DNA from: RYN-417 sp043745485 | GTDB lineage: Bacteria; Patescibacteriota; Saccharimonadia; Saccharimonadales; JACDBH01 | DNA: 51,817 bases | Direction of reading: 5' to 3' | Assembly (NCBI GenBank): GCA_043745485.1 | Contig: JAYTSU010000030.1 | Location: 1-51,817 of the forward strand | Shown: positions 7,404 to 16,400 of the stretch, piece by piece | Numbering within the stretch: the stretch's first letter is position 1 | How the letters are laid out: each line of letters begins with the position of its first letter | The notes under the pieces: generated by a model | Seen by the model: only the letters and a program-made list of their open reading frames with translations | Told to the model about the DNA's origin: nothing | The model's database searches: none | Program-made: the position numbers and the translations under genes

Positions 7404-9590
7404 ATGGTATGGATGGCAAATCTAATTATTGTTTCAAACAGGCTGCCATTAAGTGTTAAAAAAGAAAATGGAGCACTGGAATTCTATCCTTCCGCCGGAG
7501 GGCTAGCCACCGGATTGGCTTCATACGCCGCCAACAAAAAGAACCGCTGGATAGGCTGGCCGGGCATGCCATCGGATGACTTAACTGAAAAAGAAAAGCG
7601 CACGATAACCCGCAAGATGCGAGCAGCGAATTGCTATCCGGTATTTCTTACACAGGAACAAATTAACGGTTTTTATAATGGCTATAGTAATGATGTTTTA
7701 TGGCCAATAATGCATAGCATGCCCGTTGAACAAAAACACCGAGCAACGTGGTGGAAAGCATATCGGGAGGTGAATAAGATCTTCGCTGATGCGGTTATTA
7801 AATCAAAACGAAAAGACAGCATGATCTGGGTGCACGACTATCAGCTGATGTTGGTGCCCAAGATGTTGCGTGACGAAAACCCTAAAGCCTCGATTGGATT
7901 TTTCTTACATATTCCCTTTCCCGATAACAACCGCTTTACTGAACTTTCTGAGAGTGCGCAGCTCATCAAAGGCCTACTAGGTTCGGATGTGGTTGGCTTC
8001 CACGTACCATCATATGTTGAAAATTTTCTTGAAACCTGCAGCGAACTTGATATTGGCACCAGCGTTGATGAACAAGTAGTTGTTGGTGGACGCACTATAC
8101 GTGTTTCTAATTTTCCGATTGGGATAGATTATGCCAAGTTTGCAGAGGCTAACAAGTCACGTAAAGTGCGTAAGGAGGTGCGAAAACTGAGACGTAAACA
8201 CAAGAAACATAAGGTGATTGTAACCGTTGACCGGCTTGATATAACCAAGGGCTTTATAGAGCGTCTGCGCGCCTACCAAACGCTTCTAAAAGAAAATCTA
8301 GATCTCCATAATAGGGTCGTAATGATAATGCTTGCTATCCCTACCCGCAGCGAAATTAAAGCCTATAAAGATTTGCGCGTTAAGGTTGAAGCGCTGGTAA
8401 TAGAAATTAATAAAACATTTGGGAATACAAAGTGGAAACCGATTGATTATATGCACCAAACTGTACCTTTTGAGCAGCTGAGTGCGATGTATCAAGTAGC
8501 CGATGTTGCATTCGTAGCCCCTGTTAAGGACGGTATGAACCTCGTCGCTAAGGAATATATTGCCAGCCACACCAACAGCAACGGCGTATTAGTTCTCAGC
8601 GAGACAGCGGGTGCTGCCGAGGAGCTGTTGGATGCCGTCATGGTAAATCCCAAGCGACCGAGCACACTCGTAAAAGGTCTTGCTAAAGCCTTAAATATGC
8701 CAAAAGATGAACTAAAACCGCGCCTTTCGCGTATGCAAAAGCAGCTTTCGACTCATACAATCCACGATTGGGTCGAGACATTTATGGATACATTAGAACA
8801 ACCCGTGACAGTGCCGGGTGGCGTAAAGCAACTAGATGGTAAGACAAAGCAACGGCTCCTCGACGCATTTGAGAGCTCAAAAAAGCGACTTATAATGCTT
8901 GATTATGACGGGACATTGGCCACATTCGTGGTAGATCCTAATAACGCTCGTCCAGATAATGAGCAGCTTTCTTTACTTAATAAACTTGGGTCCGATAAAC
9001 ACACTGAACTGGTTATTATTAGTGGGCGCTCGCAGGCAGACCTAGAAAAATGGTTCAAAGATATGCCACTCACGCTTGTTGCCGAACACGGCGCCAGCAT
9101 TAAGCCAAAAAATGGACAGTGGAAGCAGCTCACTAAGTCTTCTACCGACTGGAAGGTACCACTCCGTATTGCCTTGGATAAATATGCCAAACTAACTCCA
9201 AATGCTTTCGTTGAAGAAAAAGAATTTGCACTTGTTTGGCATTATCGCGCTGCACCGCCATATCACGCTCAAAAGAATATTGTTATTCTCCGCCAAGCAT
9301 TAGGACCTTCACTTGAAAAATATGGTCTCAATATGCACAACGGCCAGAAAATCCTAGAAATAAAACCGACGGAACTACGAAAAGGGTCCATAGTCACCCG
9401 CTTCCTCAAAAAGTCACATGATTTTATACTCGTAATTGGTGATGATTACACAGATGAAGATATGTTTAGGGCTATACCGCGCAGTTCCTATTCCATCAAG
9501 GTTGGTAAGGGCAAAACAGCTGCTCATTACCGCACAAAAGATGTAAAAAGTGTGCACGAAGTGCTAAAAAAAATGGTAGACAGTTTATAG
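7404..9590 (+). CDS. otsAB: Fused trehalose-6-phosphate synthase / trehalose-phosphatase
   Basis: Residues about 1-470 are a GT20 synthase joining UDP-glucose and glucose 6-phosphate: SNRLPLSV, WVHDYQLMLVP, FFLHIPFP, VDRLDITKGF and APVKDGMNLVAKEY are all present. Residues about 495-728 are a HAD phosphatase with LDYDGTLATF and GDDYTDEDMF. One chain therefore makes trehalose and removes its phosphate, a fused order known in several bacteria and fungi. ATG 7404 has AAGGAG at 7390-7395, eight bases upstream; ATG 7413 (MANLIIV) is an alternative, and a TATAAT at 7398-7403 lies nine bases before that one. Trehalose fits osmoprotection together with mscL in this window. Confidence 0.93.
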   Translation: MVWMANLIIVSNRLPLSVKKENGALEFYPSAGGLATGLASYAANKKNRWIGWPGMPSDDLTEKEKRTITRKMRAANCYPVFLTQEQINGFYNGYSNDVLWPIMHSMPVEQKHRATWWKAYREVNKIFADAVIKSKRKDSMIWVHDYQLMLVPKMLRDENPKASIGFFLHIPFPDNNRFTELSESAQLIKGLLGSDVVGFHVPSYVENFLETCSELDIGTSVDEQVVVGGRTIRVSNFPIGIDYAKFAEANKSRKVRKEVRKLRRKHKKHKVIVTVDRLDITKGFIERLRAYQTLLKENLDLHNRVVMIMLAIPTRSEIKAYKDLRVKVEALVIEINKTFGNTKWKPIDYMHQTVPFEQLSAMYQVADVAFVAPVKDGMNLVAKEYIASHTNSNGVLVLSETAGAAEELLDAVMVNPKRPSTLVKGLAKALNMPKDELKPRLSRMQKQLSTHTIHDWVETFMDTLEQPVTVPGGVKQLDGKTKQRLLDAFESSKKRLIMLDYDGTLATFVVDPNNARPDNEQLSLLNKLGSDKHTELVIISGRSQADLEKWFKDMPLTLVAEHGASIKPKNGQWKQLTKSSTDWKVPLRIALDKYAKLTPNAFVEEKEFALVWHYRAAPPYHAQKNIVILRQALGPSLEKYGLNMHNGQKILEIKPTELRKGSIVTRFLKKSHDFILVIGDDYTDEDMFRAIPRSSYSIKVGKGKTAAHYRTKDVKSVHEVLKKMVDSL

Positions 9591-10454
9591 TTTCTGACAA
9601 ACGGTACAGGTGTGCGTGCCTCGTCCAGCTACGCGTGTTTTAAGGATAACCACACCAGAATGACGCGGGCAGGCTTTGCCTTCCCGTCTGAATACGCGCG
9701 CAAAGTCTATGTAGCTCCCCTTTTTGCCTTCCGCATTTACATAATTTCTATCTGTGGAACCACCCTTTTCGATTGCCAGATTTAAAACAAACCGCAGCTC
9801 CCTATACAGAGTCTTTAGTTTGACGTTAGACACATCTTTGACCCGCTCTGCGGGGTGTATTTTGGCTCCCCACAGGCTTTCGTCAGCATAAATGTTGCCA
9901 ATGCCCGCAAGGACTGTTTGGTCTAGTAAAGCAGCTTTGATGGTGGTATTTGCACGTCTTTTTATCCTTTTAATAAAAATCTGATGAGTAAACGCATCTT
10001 CAAGCGGCTCTGGTCCAACTTTTTTCATAAAATCGATATTGGGTACTTCCACAGTTGGCAGTAAACGCATCCAGCCAAATTTCCGCTGATCATTAAAAAA
10101 CAGATGACTGCCATCGCTAAATTCTAAATCAACTCTGGTAGATTTGTCAGGAAGCTCACCGATTAAGCTTTCGTTCGGGTGCCCTGCTCCAAAAGTTTGT
10201 TCGCCCCTAAACACCATTTGCCCAGTCATCTTTAGATGTATAACCAATGTGTATGCCGTGTCTAGATCAATTAATAACACTTTGGCGCGGCGGCGTATGT
10301 CGGTCACTTTCGCACCGACCAAAAATGCTGTGACGTCACCAGGTGTATTTGGAAATCCTTTGGGCGTATCATGCTTTTCGCTCTTAATAGTCTTCCCGAT
10401 AATTAAGCGGTGCAGACCACGACGAACCGTTTCAACCTCTGGTAATTCTGGCAT
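9585..10454 (-). CDS. mutM: Formamidopyrimidine-DNA glycosylase
   Basis: MutM/Fpg removes 8-oxoguanine and formamidopyrimidines and nicks the abasic site. The 289-residue protein starts MPELPEVETVRRGL, giving the catalytic Pro2 and Glu3, and has the conserved QRKFGWMRL segment, the H2TH stretch AGIGNIYADESLW and a C-terminal zinc finger. The finger reads CPRH then CTVC instead of the normal Cys4, so the second ligand is histidine. The stop overlaps the otsAB stop by six bases, tail to tail. A CATACT hexamer (10461-10466) sits six bases before the start with TTGCCG 18 bases further up. Confidence 0.95.
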   Translation of the reverse strand: MPELPEVETVRRGLHRLIIGKTIKSEKHDTPKGFPNTPGDVTAFLVGAKVTDIRRRAKVLLIDLDTAYTLVIHLKMTGQMVFRGEQTFGAGHPNESLIGELPDKSTRVDLEFSDGSHLFFNDQRKFGWMRLLPTVEVPNIDFMKKVGPEPLEDAFTHQIFIKRIKRRANTTIKAALLDQTVLAGIGNIYADESLWGAKIHPAERVKDVSNVKLKTLYRELRFVLNLAIEKGGSTDRNYVNAEGKKGSYIDFARVFRREGKACPRHSGVVILKTRVAGRGTHTCTVCQKL

Positions 10455-10460
10455 TTAAAT

Positions 10461-10466
10461 AGTATG
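10461..10466 (-). promoter_or_regulatory. -10-like CATACT of mutM (leaderless type)
   Basis: CATACT on the minus strand ends six bases before the mutM ATG, preceded at 18 bases by TTGCCG. No ribosome binding site lies between. Confidence 0.4.
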
Positions 10467-10472
10467 ACAGAA

Positions 10473-11288
10473 TTATGAGGCATGCGGCAAAATAGAATCC
10501 GCGAATCTGTCTGATGCAAGTATGCCAAAATGGCTCCCATCGATTCGTCCCTCAGCAATATGCACCTCATCAAAATGCATATGCCCCGCAGAAACGGCGA
10601 TATTTTGTGCCGGTACGATGTGGTCAAAAGAACCACCGATAATTGTTGTATGGATTCCCCTGAGCGCAAGTGTTTCGAAAGATGTCTGAATTGAAGGATC
10701 CTCTCGCATGAGCTCACGTATTTCACCTAATAGTCCAAGACCTCTATGTGTTAACTCATGAAAAACTCCACGGGCTGCGTTTTTTAGTTTTCCAAAACAA
10801 GCAATTTGCTCGCTTACTATGCCTATAAGTGCCTCGGGAGACAGGTTCACTCGTGATTTTTCTAATGCTGGGTTTACGAGTGTTATAGACTTTAGATTAA
10901 TCGAAGAATCGAGTTGCGCAGCAGCCTTAATAGCTACTCGCCCACCTTTAGAGTGCGCAAAGATATGTGTTGGACCCTGTGCCAATTTTTCTATAGCGGC
11001 GCTTAATTCTTCGGCGTCAGCATCAATTGCTCCGTTAAAACCGTTGCTTGCATACCGTACTGTACGAGTCAAAAAGCCCGCCTGGGCGGCGCGGTTTACA
11101 AATCTATCATAGACAGCACCCGATCCTAAGCCACCTGCTATAAAAGCTTCTTTATGTGTATGTTGCGGAATTACACTACGCACTGCGGTTATCCCGTGTT
11201 TGGTCTGAATATGTGCAATCCTAACCTCATCCCCGAATTCTGTATGTCGGGCTTTTGGTATATCGCTCAATAGTTCAGCATTGATCAT
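10473..11288 (-). CDS. Alpha/beta hydrolase family protein
   Basis: A 271-residue single-domain protein with the hydrolase fold pattern. The nucleophile elbow IFAHSKGGRVAIKAA is a variant of GxSxG with alanine first; a likely acid is in GGSFDHIVP near residue 209 and the base in DGSHFGIL near the C-terminus, so the Ser-Asp-His triad appears complete. No signal peptide or membrane segment. The start at ATG 11286-11288 (MINAELLSDIPK) is preferred over an upstream TTG-type extension. Substrate unknown; it could be a lipase, esterase or thioesterase. It is divergent from the small gene at 11364. Confidence 0.75.
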   Translation of the reverse strand: MINAELLSDIPKARHTEFGDEVRIAHIQTKHGITAVRSVIPQHTHKEAFIAGGLGSGAVYDRFVNRAAQAGFLTRTVRYASNGFNGAIDADAEELSAAIEKLAQGPTHIFAHSKGGRVAIKAAAQLDSSINLKSITLVNPALEKSRVNLSPEALIGIVSEQIACFGKLKNAARGVFHELTHRGLGLLGEIRELMREDPSIQTSFETLALRGIHTTIIGGSFDHIVPAQNIAVSAGHMHFDEVHIAEGRIDGSHFGILASDRFADSILPHAS

Positions 11289-11351
11289 TTTTTTTATCAA
11301 GTACTTAATTTCGATTATGCTCCCACAAAAGCGCAATTGCAACAAATTAGT

Positions 11352-11357
11352 TACAAT
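11352..11357 (+). promoter_or_regulatory. -10 box TACAAT, leaderless type
   Basis: TACAAT ends six bases before the ATG at 11364. No Shine-Dalgarno is present and the -35 region is not recognisable. Confidence 0.45.
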
Positions 11358-11363
11358 AAAGTG

Positions 11364-11600
11364 ATGCAGAGCCTTTCAGACATAATGAGTAACAAAGATT
11401 TTGGCGTACCAGCGGAGGTAATTGAGATTAAAGCCTACGTACAACGGCATTTCAAGACCGATGTTGGCATTACCGTCCAAGAACGCACTATTGTTATTAC
11501 AACCCGTTCAGCAGCCCTTGCCGGCTCTATGCGACCACACCTCTACAAGCTCACCAAACAACTGAAGACCGAAAAGAAACTTGTTATTAGAATCGGCTAG
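11364..11600 (+). CDS. Small DciA/DUF721-like protein (tentative)
   Basis: A 78-residue soluble protein beginning MQSLSDIMSNKDFGVPAEV. Its second half has the strand-helix-strand pattern of DUF721/DciA proteins: a strand TIVITTRSAALAGSMR, then a helix HLYKLTKQLK, then LVIRIG at the end. DciA loads the replicative helicase DnaB in bacteria that lack DnaC. The match is by eye and weak; a KH-like or other small alpha/beta protein remains possible. The stop overlaps the convergent aldo-keto reductase stop by four bases. An alternative start is the ATG seven codons in. Confidence 0.45.
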   Translation: MQSLSDIMSNKDFGVPAEVIEIKAYVQRHFKTDVGITVQERTIVITTRSAALAGSMRPHLYKLTKQLKTEKKLVIRIG

Positions 11601-12409
11601 ATGATATGCGTAGGGTCCCAGCATGTTCGAAGCCCGCGCTCTAGACCTTTGATCTTGGCCATATCTTGGCCATCAAGTTTGAAGTCAAAAATATCAATAT
11701 TTTGTTGAATCCTGTCTTCGTGGGTACTTTTTGGCAAAGGGATAGTACCAACTTCAATGCACCACCTCAGCATAATCTGCGTAGATGTCTTACCATGTTT
11801 TTTAGCAATTATTGCCAGCACTGGGTCGTCCAAACCTCGCCCATGTGCTAATGGTGAGTAAGCTTCTACAGCAATGCCGTTGTCGTGACAAAACCGAATT
11901 AATTCTGGTTGCTGTAAAAATACATGCAATTCAACTTGGTTCACGGCTGGCTTGATGGTGCATTCTTCTAGTAGCTGGATAAGATGTTTTACTGTGTAGT
12001 TGCTCACACCGATTGTTGTGGCCTTGCTTGCCGCGTGAATAGCTTCCATCTTCTTCCACGCCTTATGACGAAGTAGTGTTACAGGGAAATGCAGGAGCAG
12101 CAAATCAACATAGTCAGTTCCAAGCTTTTCTAAGGATGTGTCAAAGCTTTTCTCGACACGTAAAAAGTTTTCGACACGAATTTTTGTCGTTATAAATGCA
12201 TCTTTGCGTTCTAGGCCAGCCTTTTTTAGACCAGCTGCAAGATATTCTTCATTGCCATACACTTGTGCCGTATCAAAATGTCGATAGCCTGCTTTTATAG
12301 CCATTCCAACAGAAGCGACGCACTCGGCTTCGTCTTTATTTTTCCAAAGGCCAAAGCCAATATTAGGTATTAAAGTGTCGCTCGTTAGCTGGGTTGAAGG
12401 TATAATCAT
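11597..12409 (-). CDS. Aldo/keto reductase
   Basis: A 270-residue NADPH-dependent oxidoreductase of the AKR superfamily, a TIM barrel that reduces aldehydes and ketones. The catalytic tetrad is visible: Asp and Tyr in HFDTAQVYGNE near residue 45, Lys in ITTKI near 76, and His in LLLHFP near 107. The AKR signature GVSNYTVKHL near 138 and the cofactor segment IPLPKSTHEDRIQQN near 230 are also present. The true substrate cannot be told; 2,5-diketogluconate reductase-like (AKR5) members look closest. A TATACT hexamer seven bases before the ATG suggests its own leaderless promoter. Confidence 0.92.
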   Translation of the reverse strand: MIIPSTQLTSDTLIPNIGFGLWKNKDEAECVASVGMAIKAGYRHFDTAQVYGNEEYLAAGLKKAGLERKDAFITTKIRVENFLRVEKSFDTSLEKLGTDYVDLLLLHFPVTLLRHKAWKKMEAIHAASKATTIGVSNYTVKHLIQLLEECTIKPAVNQVELHVFLQQPELIRFCHDNGIAVEAYSPLAHGRGLDDPVLAIIAKKHGKTSTQIMLRWCIEVGTIPLPKSTHEDRIQQNIDIFDFKLDGQDMAKIKGLERGLRTCWDPTHII

Positions 12410-12416
12410 GCGTTCA

Positions 12417-12422
12417 AGTATA
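12417..12422 (-). promoter_or_regulatory. -10 box TATACT of the aldo/keto reductase gene
   Basis: TATACT on the minus strand ends seven bases before the ATG at 12407-12409, with no Shine-Dalgarno between. Confidence 0.45.
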
Positions 12423-12424
12423 GC

Positions 12425-13015
12425 CTACCGCCCAGATGGTTGCGTGCCAGAAAGCTTACGTGGGAGTTTTTCTATAAAATCTTCGTAATCGATGTAGTGC
12501 AGTGCTTCCATGCCATATGACTGTGCGGCCTTGCAGTGTCTTACTTGGTCATCGACAAACAAACATTCCTTCATCTCAACTTTAATGCGCTGAGCCATAA
12601 GCTCAAACATTGCCCTGTCTGGCTTAAGCAACTGCGTATCAAATGACAACACATGCGCATCAAATAATGCAGCTTGTTCAGCAGCGAAAAGTTCATTAAT
12701 AACATCGTAATTAGCATTGCTCAGAACGCCAATTTTATAATGCGGTTTAAGCTCATTAAGAATTAGTTCAAATAGTTCTTCATTCGGCACTTTCCGGTCT
12801 ACCGCGGTACGAAGCTCTGGAATCGTGACGTCTAAGAGCTGTGCAATCGCACCAATTGTTTCGTCATAACTCAAAACACCTTTATCGGTTAGTGCACCCA
12901 GCCGAGCAACTTCCTCAACCAGCTTTGGGTCATGCAAAATGTGTTTGCGCTTGAAAGGCGTCCAGCCATCTTCTGCCAGCACCCCAAAACAGTCAAAAAT
13001 AATGGCTCTGATCAT
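12425..13015 (-). CDS. HAD-superfamily hydrolase, subfamily IA type
   Basis: A 196-residue protein with the four HAD motifs: IIFDCFGVL at the N-terminus with the nucleophile Asp (the usual second Asp is Phe, as in haloacid dehalogenase-type members), the Ser/Thr motif GVLSNANYD near 100, the lysine in LKPDRAMF near 140, and the acidic pair in LFVDDQVRHC near 163. The helical cap between motifs 1 and 2 is the C1 type. The ATG overlaps the stop of the upstream methyltransferase (ATGA), indicating translational coupling. Substrate unknown, probably a small phosphorylated metabolite. Confidence 0.85.
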   Translation of the reverse strand: MIRAIIFDCFGVLAEDGWTPFKRKHILHDPKLVEEVARLGALTDKGVLSYDETIGAIAQLLDVTIPELRTAVDRKVPNEELFELILNELKPHYKIGVLSNANYDVINELFAAEQAALFDAHVLSFDTQLLKPDRAMFELMAQRIKVEMKECLFVDDQVRHCKAAQSYGMEALHYIDYEDFIEKLPRKLSGTQPSGR

Positions 13016-13623
13016 TTTTTTCTCAAAGCTATTTGAATCCAAGGTTGATTCTTATGTGAAGTGTCGATTTCTGAGGCAACAACCTCAAAATAGTCTTTCC
13101 CTAAATTGCTGATAACTCTTGCCGTGTAGTAATAGAATAAGCGCCTGCCATGCTTATCTTCTCTCCATTCTTTTTTATAGTGCACTGCGGCTTTGGTCGT
13201 GATGTAAAAGATACCACCTACTTTGAGTGAACGCGACACAGCTTCCATTAGATCTCGTAGACTTGCCTTATCTACATGCAATATAGATGCGAAAGCAAAA
13301 ACCACATCGTAAGTCCTATACGGATAGTCATAATTTTGCATATCTACGACCCTAAAATCTGCCAGCGGTAGCAGCTCTTTTGCTAAACTGATTAAGCCTA
13401 CTGAGTAGTCTATGCCGACATATGAGCGGGTAAGTTTAATAATTTCGACAGCATCACGCCCGTCTCCACAACCAAGTTCAAGTACTGTAGCGGATCCGTC
13501 ATTCTTGCCAGCAAACTCAAGCGCAAGTTCGATCTGTTTCTTGTGTGGATCTATTCCACGGAAATACTTAGCAAGCTCTTTGGCTGAACGATTGTAAGTA
13601 TCCAGTGTTTCATTATTTTCCAT
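13012..13623 (-). CDS. Class I SAM-dependent methyltransferase
   Basis: A 203-residue Rossmann-fold methyltransferase. Motif I VLELGCGDGRDAVEII near residue 44 binds S-adenosylmethionine; YVGIDYS is motif II, FRVVDMQNYDYPYRTYDVVFAF motif III/IV in two parts, and the LKVGGIFYITTK strand follows. No substrate domain is recognisable. It begins 21 bases after polA on the same strand and is coupled by ATGA to the HAD hydrolase, so polA, this gene and the hydrolase are likely one transcript. Methyl acceptor unknown. Confidence 0.85.
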   Translation of the reverse strand: MENNETLDTYNRSAKELAKYFRGIDPHKKQIELALEFAGKNDGSATVLELGCGDGRDAVEIIKLTRSYVGIDYSVGLISLAKELLPLADFRVVDMQNYDYPYRTYDVVFAFASILHVDKASLRDLMEAVSRSLKVGGIFYITTKAAVHYKKEWREDKHGRRLFYYYTARVISNLGKDYFEVVASEIDTSHKNQPWIQIALRKK

Positions 13624-13644
13624 TTATGATTCCGTTTTCTGCCA

Positions 13645-16323
13645 TTACAGTTCGCCCCAGTTTTTGCCAGTGGCGATATCTACTTTAAGCTTAACACCGA
13701 GAGATGGGTAAATGTTTTCCATTGTGTCTTTCAGGAGTTTTCCGACCTTTTCGGTATCGGCTGTTTTGCATTCAATCATAATGCTGTCATGGATTTGGAG
13801 TAGCATCTTAGCACCACTTGGTAAGAGTTTATTCACCTCAACCATAGCTAGTTTGGTAAGGTCTGCGGCAGTGCCTTGGATAGGCATATTAATGGCTTGG
13901 CGAAGCGCTGTTTCGCGTACCATGTGGTTGCTGCTTTGGGCATCAGGAGTTGGACGCCGACGGCCAAGCAATGTCTCCACAAAGCCTTTATTCTTGGCTT
14001 TTTCTCGTAAACCATCCAGATATATCTTGAGTTTTGGTCTTACTTCAAAATACTTGGCAATAAAATCACGTGCTTCGCCGTAAGTCATGCCACTACCAAC
14101 TGCCAGGCCGTGCGGACCTTGTCCATACAAGATACCAAAGTTAACTGCCTTCGCACGATAGCGCAGTTCTTTCGTGACGTCTTCGGGCTTCAGCCCTAAA
14201 ACTGCTGCGGCAGTAAGTTTATGAATGTCTTCATCATCATTAAACGCCTTTATCATGTCATCATCTCCGCTGAGTGCTGCTGCAAGGCGAAGCTCAAACT
14301 GTGAGTAATCAGCGCTTATAAAAACATGCTCGGGCCGCGCCACAAAAGCAGTACGAATGCGCTTGCCTACTTCGGTTCTGACGGGGATATTCTGCAGGTT
14401 GGGGTCTACCGAACTTAAACGCCCAGTTTGGGCAATTGTCATAGCAAACGTGGTGTGGACACGATTATTGTCGTCAACTTGTTTTGGCAAAGTATCAATG
14501 TATGTATTCTTGAGTTTTGTGTATTCACGGTACTGCGAAATCAGGTCAATTATCGGGCTTAAATCACGGAGCTTGGCAAGCTCATCCGCACCTGTCGAAA
14601 AGCCCGTTTTACCTCTTTTTACTCCCGTTGTTGGCAGTGCTAACTTAACGTATAGAATTTCTGCTAATTGGCTCGGTGAACCAATATTAAATTCTTGATC
14701 CGCATAACCGTAAATAGATTGCTCAAGATCACTTATTTGGTCACCAAGCTCCACGCTCATTTTAGCTAGGTATTCAGGATCAAGACCAATGCCTTCATAT
14801 TCCATTTGGGCTAATACAGGGATAACTGGCAATTCTACTTTATCTGCCAGCTGAATGACCTTCGTCAGCTCACTCATAGATTCGCCCTGGAACGTGGTAA
14901 GTGCCCATATGACTGCGCCCAGTTCCCCTGCCTTTTGCATGAGCTCCTCTGGCGGTAGTTCATCGAGGCTCGTTCCGTTATAGCCCAAACTCATCTCTGC
15001 CATTTCAGTGAGGCTGCGGGCACGACTGAGTGGGTCAATCAAGAACCCACCGATCAAAACGTCGCTACCGACTGGAGGCAACGAAATTCCAAGCCCCAAC
15101 AGTACCTGCATAGTAGACTTCACGTCATACCCTACCAGCTTTGGCATAGGTTTAAAGATAGCTTTAAGCGCCTCTACCAGTTTTGCATGATTGAGTTTTG
15201 TAACATCTAAGACAAATACTTTCTTAGCGTCTCCCAAAATCAACACATTCGGATCTTTCCCGTGAGGCCCCGCACAAAGTGAATGAATTATGAGCCCATC
15301 CGTTTCGCTAATTTTCACGTCTGCCAACTTTTTGTCAGAATCAATAATCACAGATTTGAGTGGGGTTATTTCGTGTAATTCTCCGGCAGAAGTTGCCTTC
15401 AGAGACATAGTGTCGCCCTCTACTACACCCTCCTCATCTACTACGCGCATGTAGTCCGGCAAGTTGCGTAGCAAACTCCGGAATTCAAGCTTTTGCAACA
15501 AAGTTTTTAATGCTTGTACGTCCAGTGCGCGAGTATCTGTGCCTTTTAGATCCACATCAATCGGTGCATCGTCCATCAGCAGCGCGACACGCTTGCTTAG
15601 ATACGCTGAATCCTTCCCTGCCTCAAGCTTTTTCTTTGTCGTTTCCTTAATGAGGGCCAGATTCTCATAAATACCATCCAAAGTTTGATACTTTTGCAGC
15701 AAATCAGTCGCTGTTTTCTCGCCAATTCCTGGCACTCCAGGGATGTTGTCCGAGCTATCGCCTTTTAATGACTTAAGGTCCAAGAACTGGTTGGTCGTGA
15801 TCCCATGTTTTTCTTCAAAATGTGCCGTATCAAAGCGCTCAATGTTGCTAAAGCCTTTTTTGAGAATATAGACATGGCTATGTTCATCAATACACTGTAG
15901 TGCATCAAGATCAGAAGTAATGAGCATCGTCTCAAGCCCCTGCTTGTGAGCCTTTTTAGCCAGCGTAAACATGATGTCGTCGGCTTCATAGTCGTCAAAC
16001 TCATACAGTGGCCACCCAAAAGCTCTTAATAGATCATATAGTATTGGAATCTGCGCATAATAATCTGGTGGGGCTGGCTTCCGGCCGGCTTTATAGCCTG
16101 GATACATCTCTAGCCGCTTACGGATATTTGTTTTGGGCTTATCCCATGCAACTGCTACATAATCTGGCTTCAACTTCTTGATAAGCTCCAAGCTCATGGC
16201 CGCAAATCCATAAACACCTCCCGTAGGAGTGCCATCAGCAAGTGCTAGTGAAGGCATGGCATAGTAGCCTCGGTAAAATACCGATTTGCCGTCGATTATC
16301 GCTAGTTTTTTGCGCTCCGCCAT
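13645..16323 (-). CDS. polA: DNA polymerase I
   Basis: An 892-residue family A polymerase for Okazaki fragment processing and repair. Residues 1-290 form the 5'-nuclease domain (EADDIMFTLAKKA, TSDLDALQC, GDSSDNIPGVPGIG). Residues about 310-490 match the 3'-5' exonuclease fold, but the DxE metal motif is missing (SETDGLIIHSL), so proofreading is probably absent. The polymerase domain has motif A DYSQFELRLAAALSGD, motif B RAKAVNFGILYGQG and motif C IHDSIMIE. TTGTCT-17-TATAAT lies upstream, with the -10 box ten bases before the ATG. Confidence 0.96.
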   Translation of the reverse strand: MAERKKLAIIDGKSVFYRGYYAMPSLALADGTPTGGVYGFAAMSLELIKKLKPDYVAVAWDKPKTNIRKRLEMYPGYKAGRKPAPPDYYAQIPILYDLLRAFGWPLYEFDDYEADDIMFTLAKKAHKQGLETMLITSDLDALQCIDEHSHVYILKKGFSNIERFDTAHFEEKHGITTNQFLDLKSLKGDSSDNIPGVPGIGEKTATDLLQKYQTLDGIYENLALIKETTKKKLEAGKDSAYLSKRVALLMDDAPIDVDLKGTDTRALDVQALKTLLQKLEFRSLLRNLPDYMRVVDEEGVVEGDTMSLKATSAGELHEITPLKSVIIDSDKKLADVKISETDGLIIHSLCAGPHGKDPNVLILGDAKKVFVLDVTKLNHAKLVEALKAIFKPMPKLVGYDVKSTMQVLLGLGISLPPVGSDVLIGGFLIDPLSRARSLTEMAEMSLGYNGTSLDELPPEELMQKAGELGAVIWALTTFQGESMSELTKVIQLADKVELPVIPVLAQMEYEGIGLDPEYLAKMSVELGDQISDLEQSIYGYADQEFNIGSPSQLAEILYVKLALPTTGVKRGKTGFSTGADELAKLRDLSPIIDLISQYREYTKLKNTYIDTLPKQVDDNNRVHTTFAMTIAQTGRLSSVDPNLQNIPVRTEVGKRIRTAFVARPEHVFISADYSQFELRLAAALSGDDDMIKAFNDDEDIHKLTAAAVLGLKPEDVTKELRYRAKAVNFGILYGQGPHGLAVGSGMTYGEARDFIAKYFEVRPKLKIYLDGLREKAKNKGFVETLLGRRRPTPDAQSSNHMVRETALRQAINMPIQGTAADLTKLAMVEVNKLLPSGAKMLLQIHDSIMIECKTADTEKVGKLLKDTMENIYPSLGVKLKVDIATGKNWGEL

Positions 16324-16333
16324 CTTATTTCAT

Positions 16334-16362
16334 ATTATACGCTGCTAACAGATAAGAGACAA
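16334..16362 (-). promoter_or_regulatory. polA promoter TTGTCT-17-TATAAT
   Basis: On the minus strand TTGTCT (16357-16362) and TATAAT (16334-16339) are 17 bases apart. Ten bases separate the -10 box from the polA ATG, so the mRNA would have almost no leader. No Shine-Dalgarno is present. Confidence 0.65.
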
Positions 16363-16400
16363 AGTCCTCCGTGTGGTAAAGTATAAGTAATAAACTGCTT

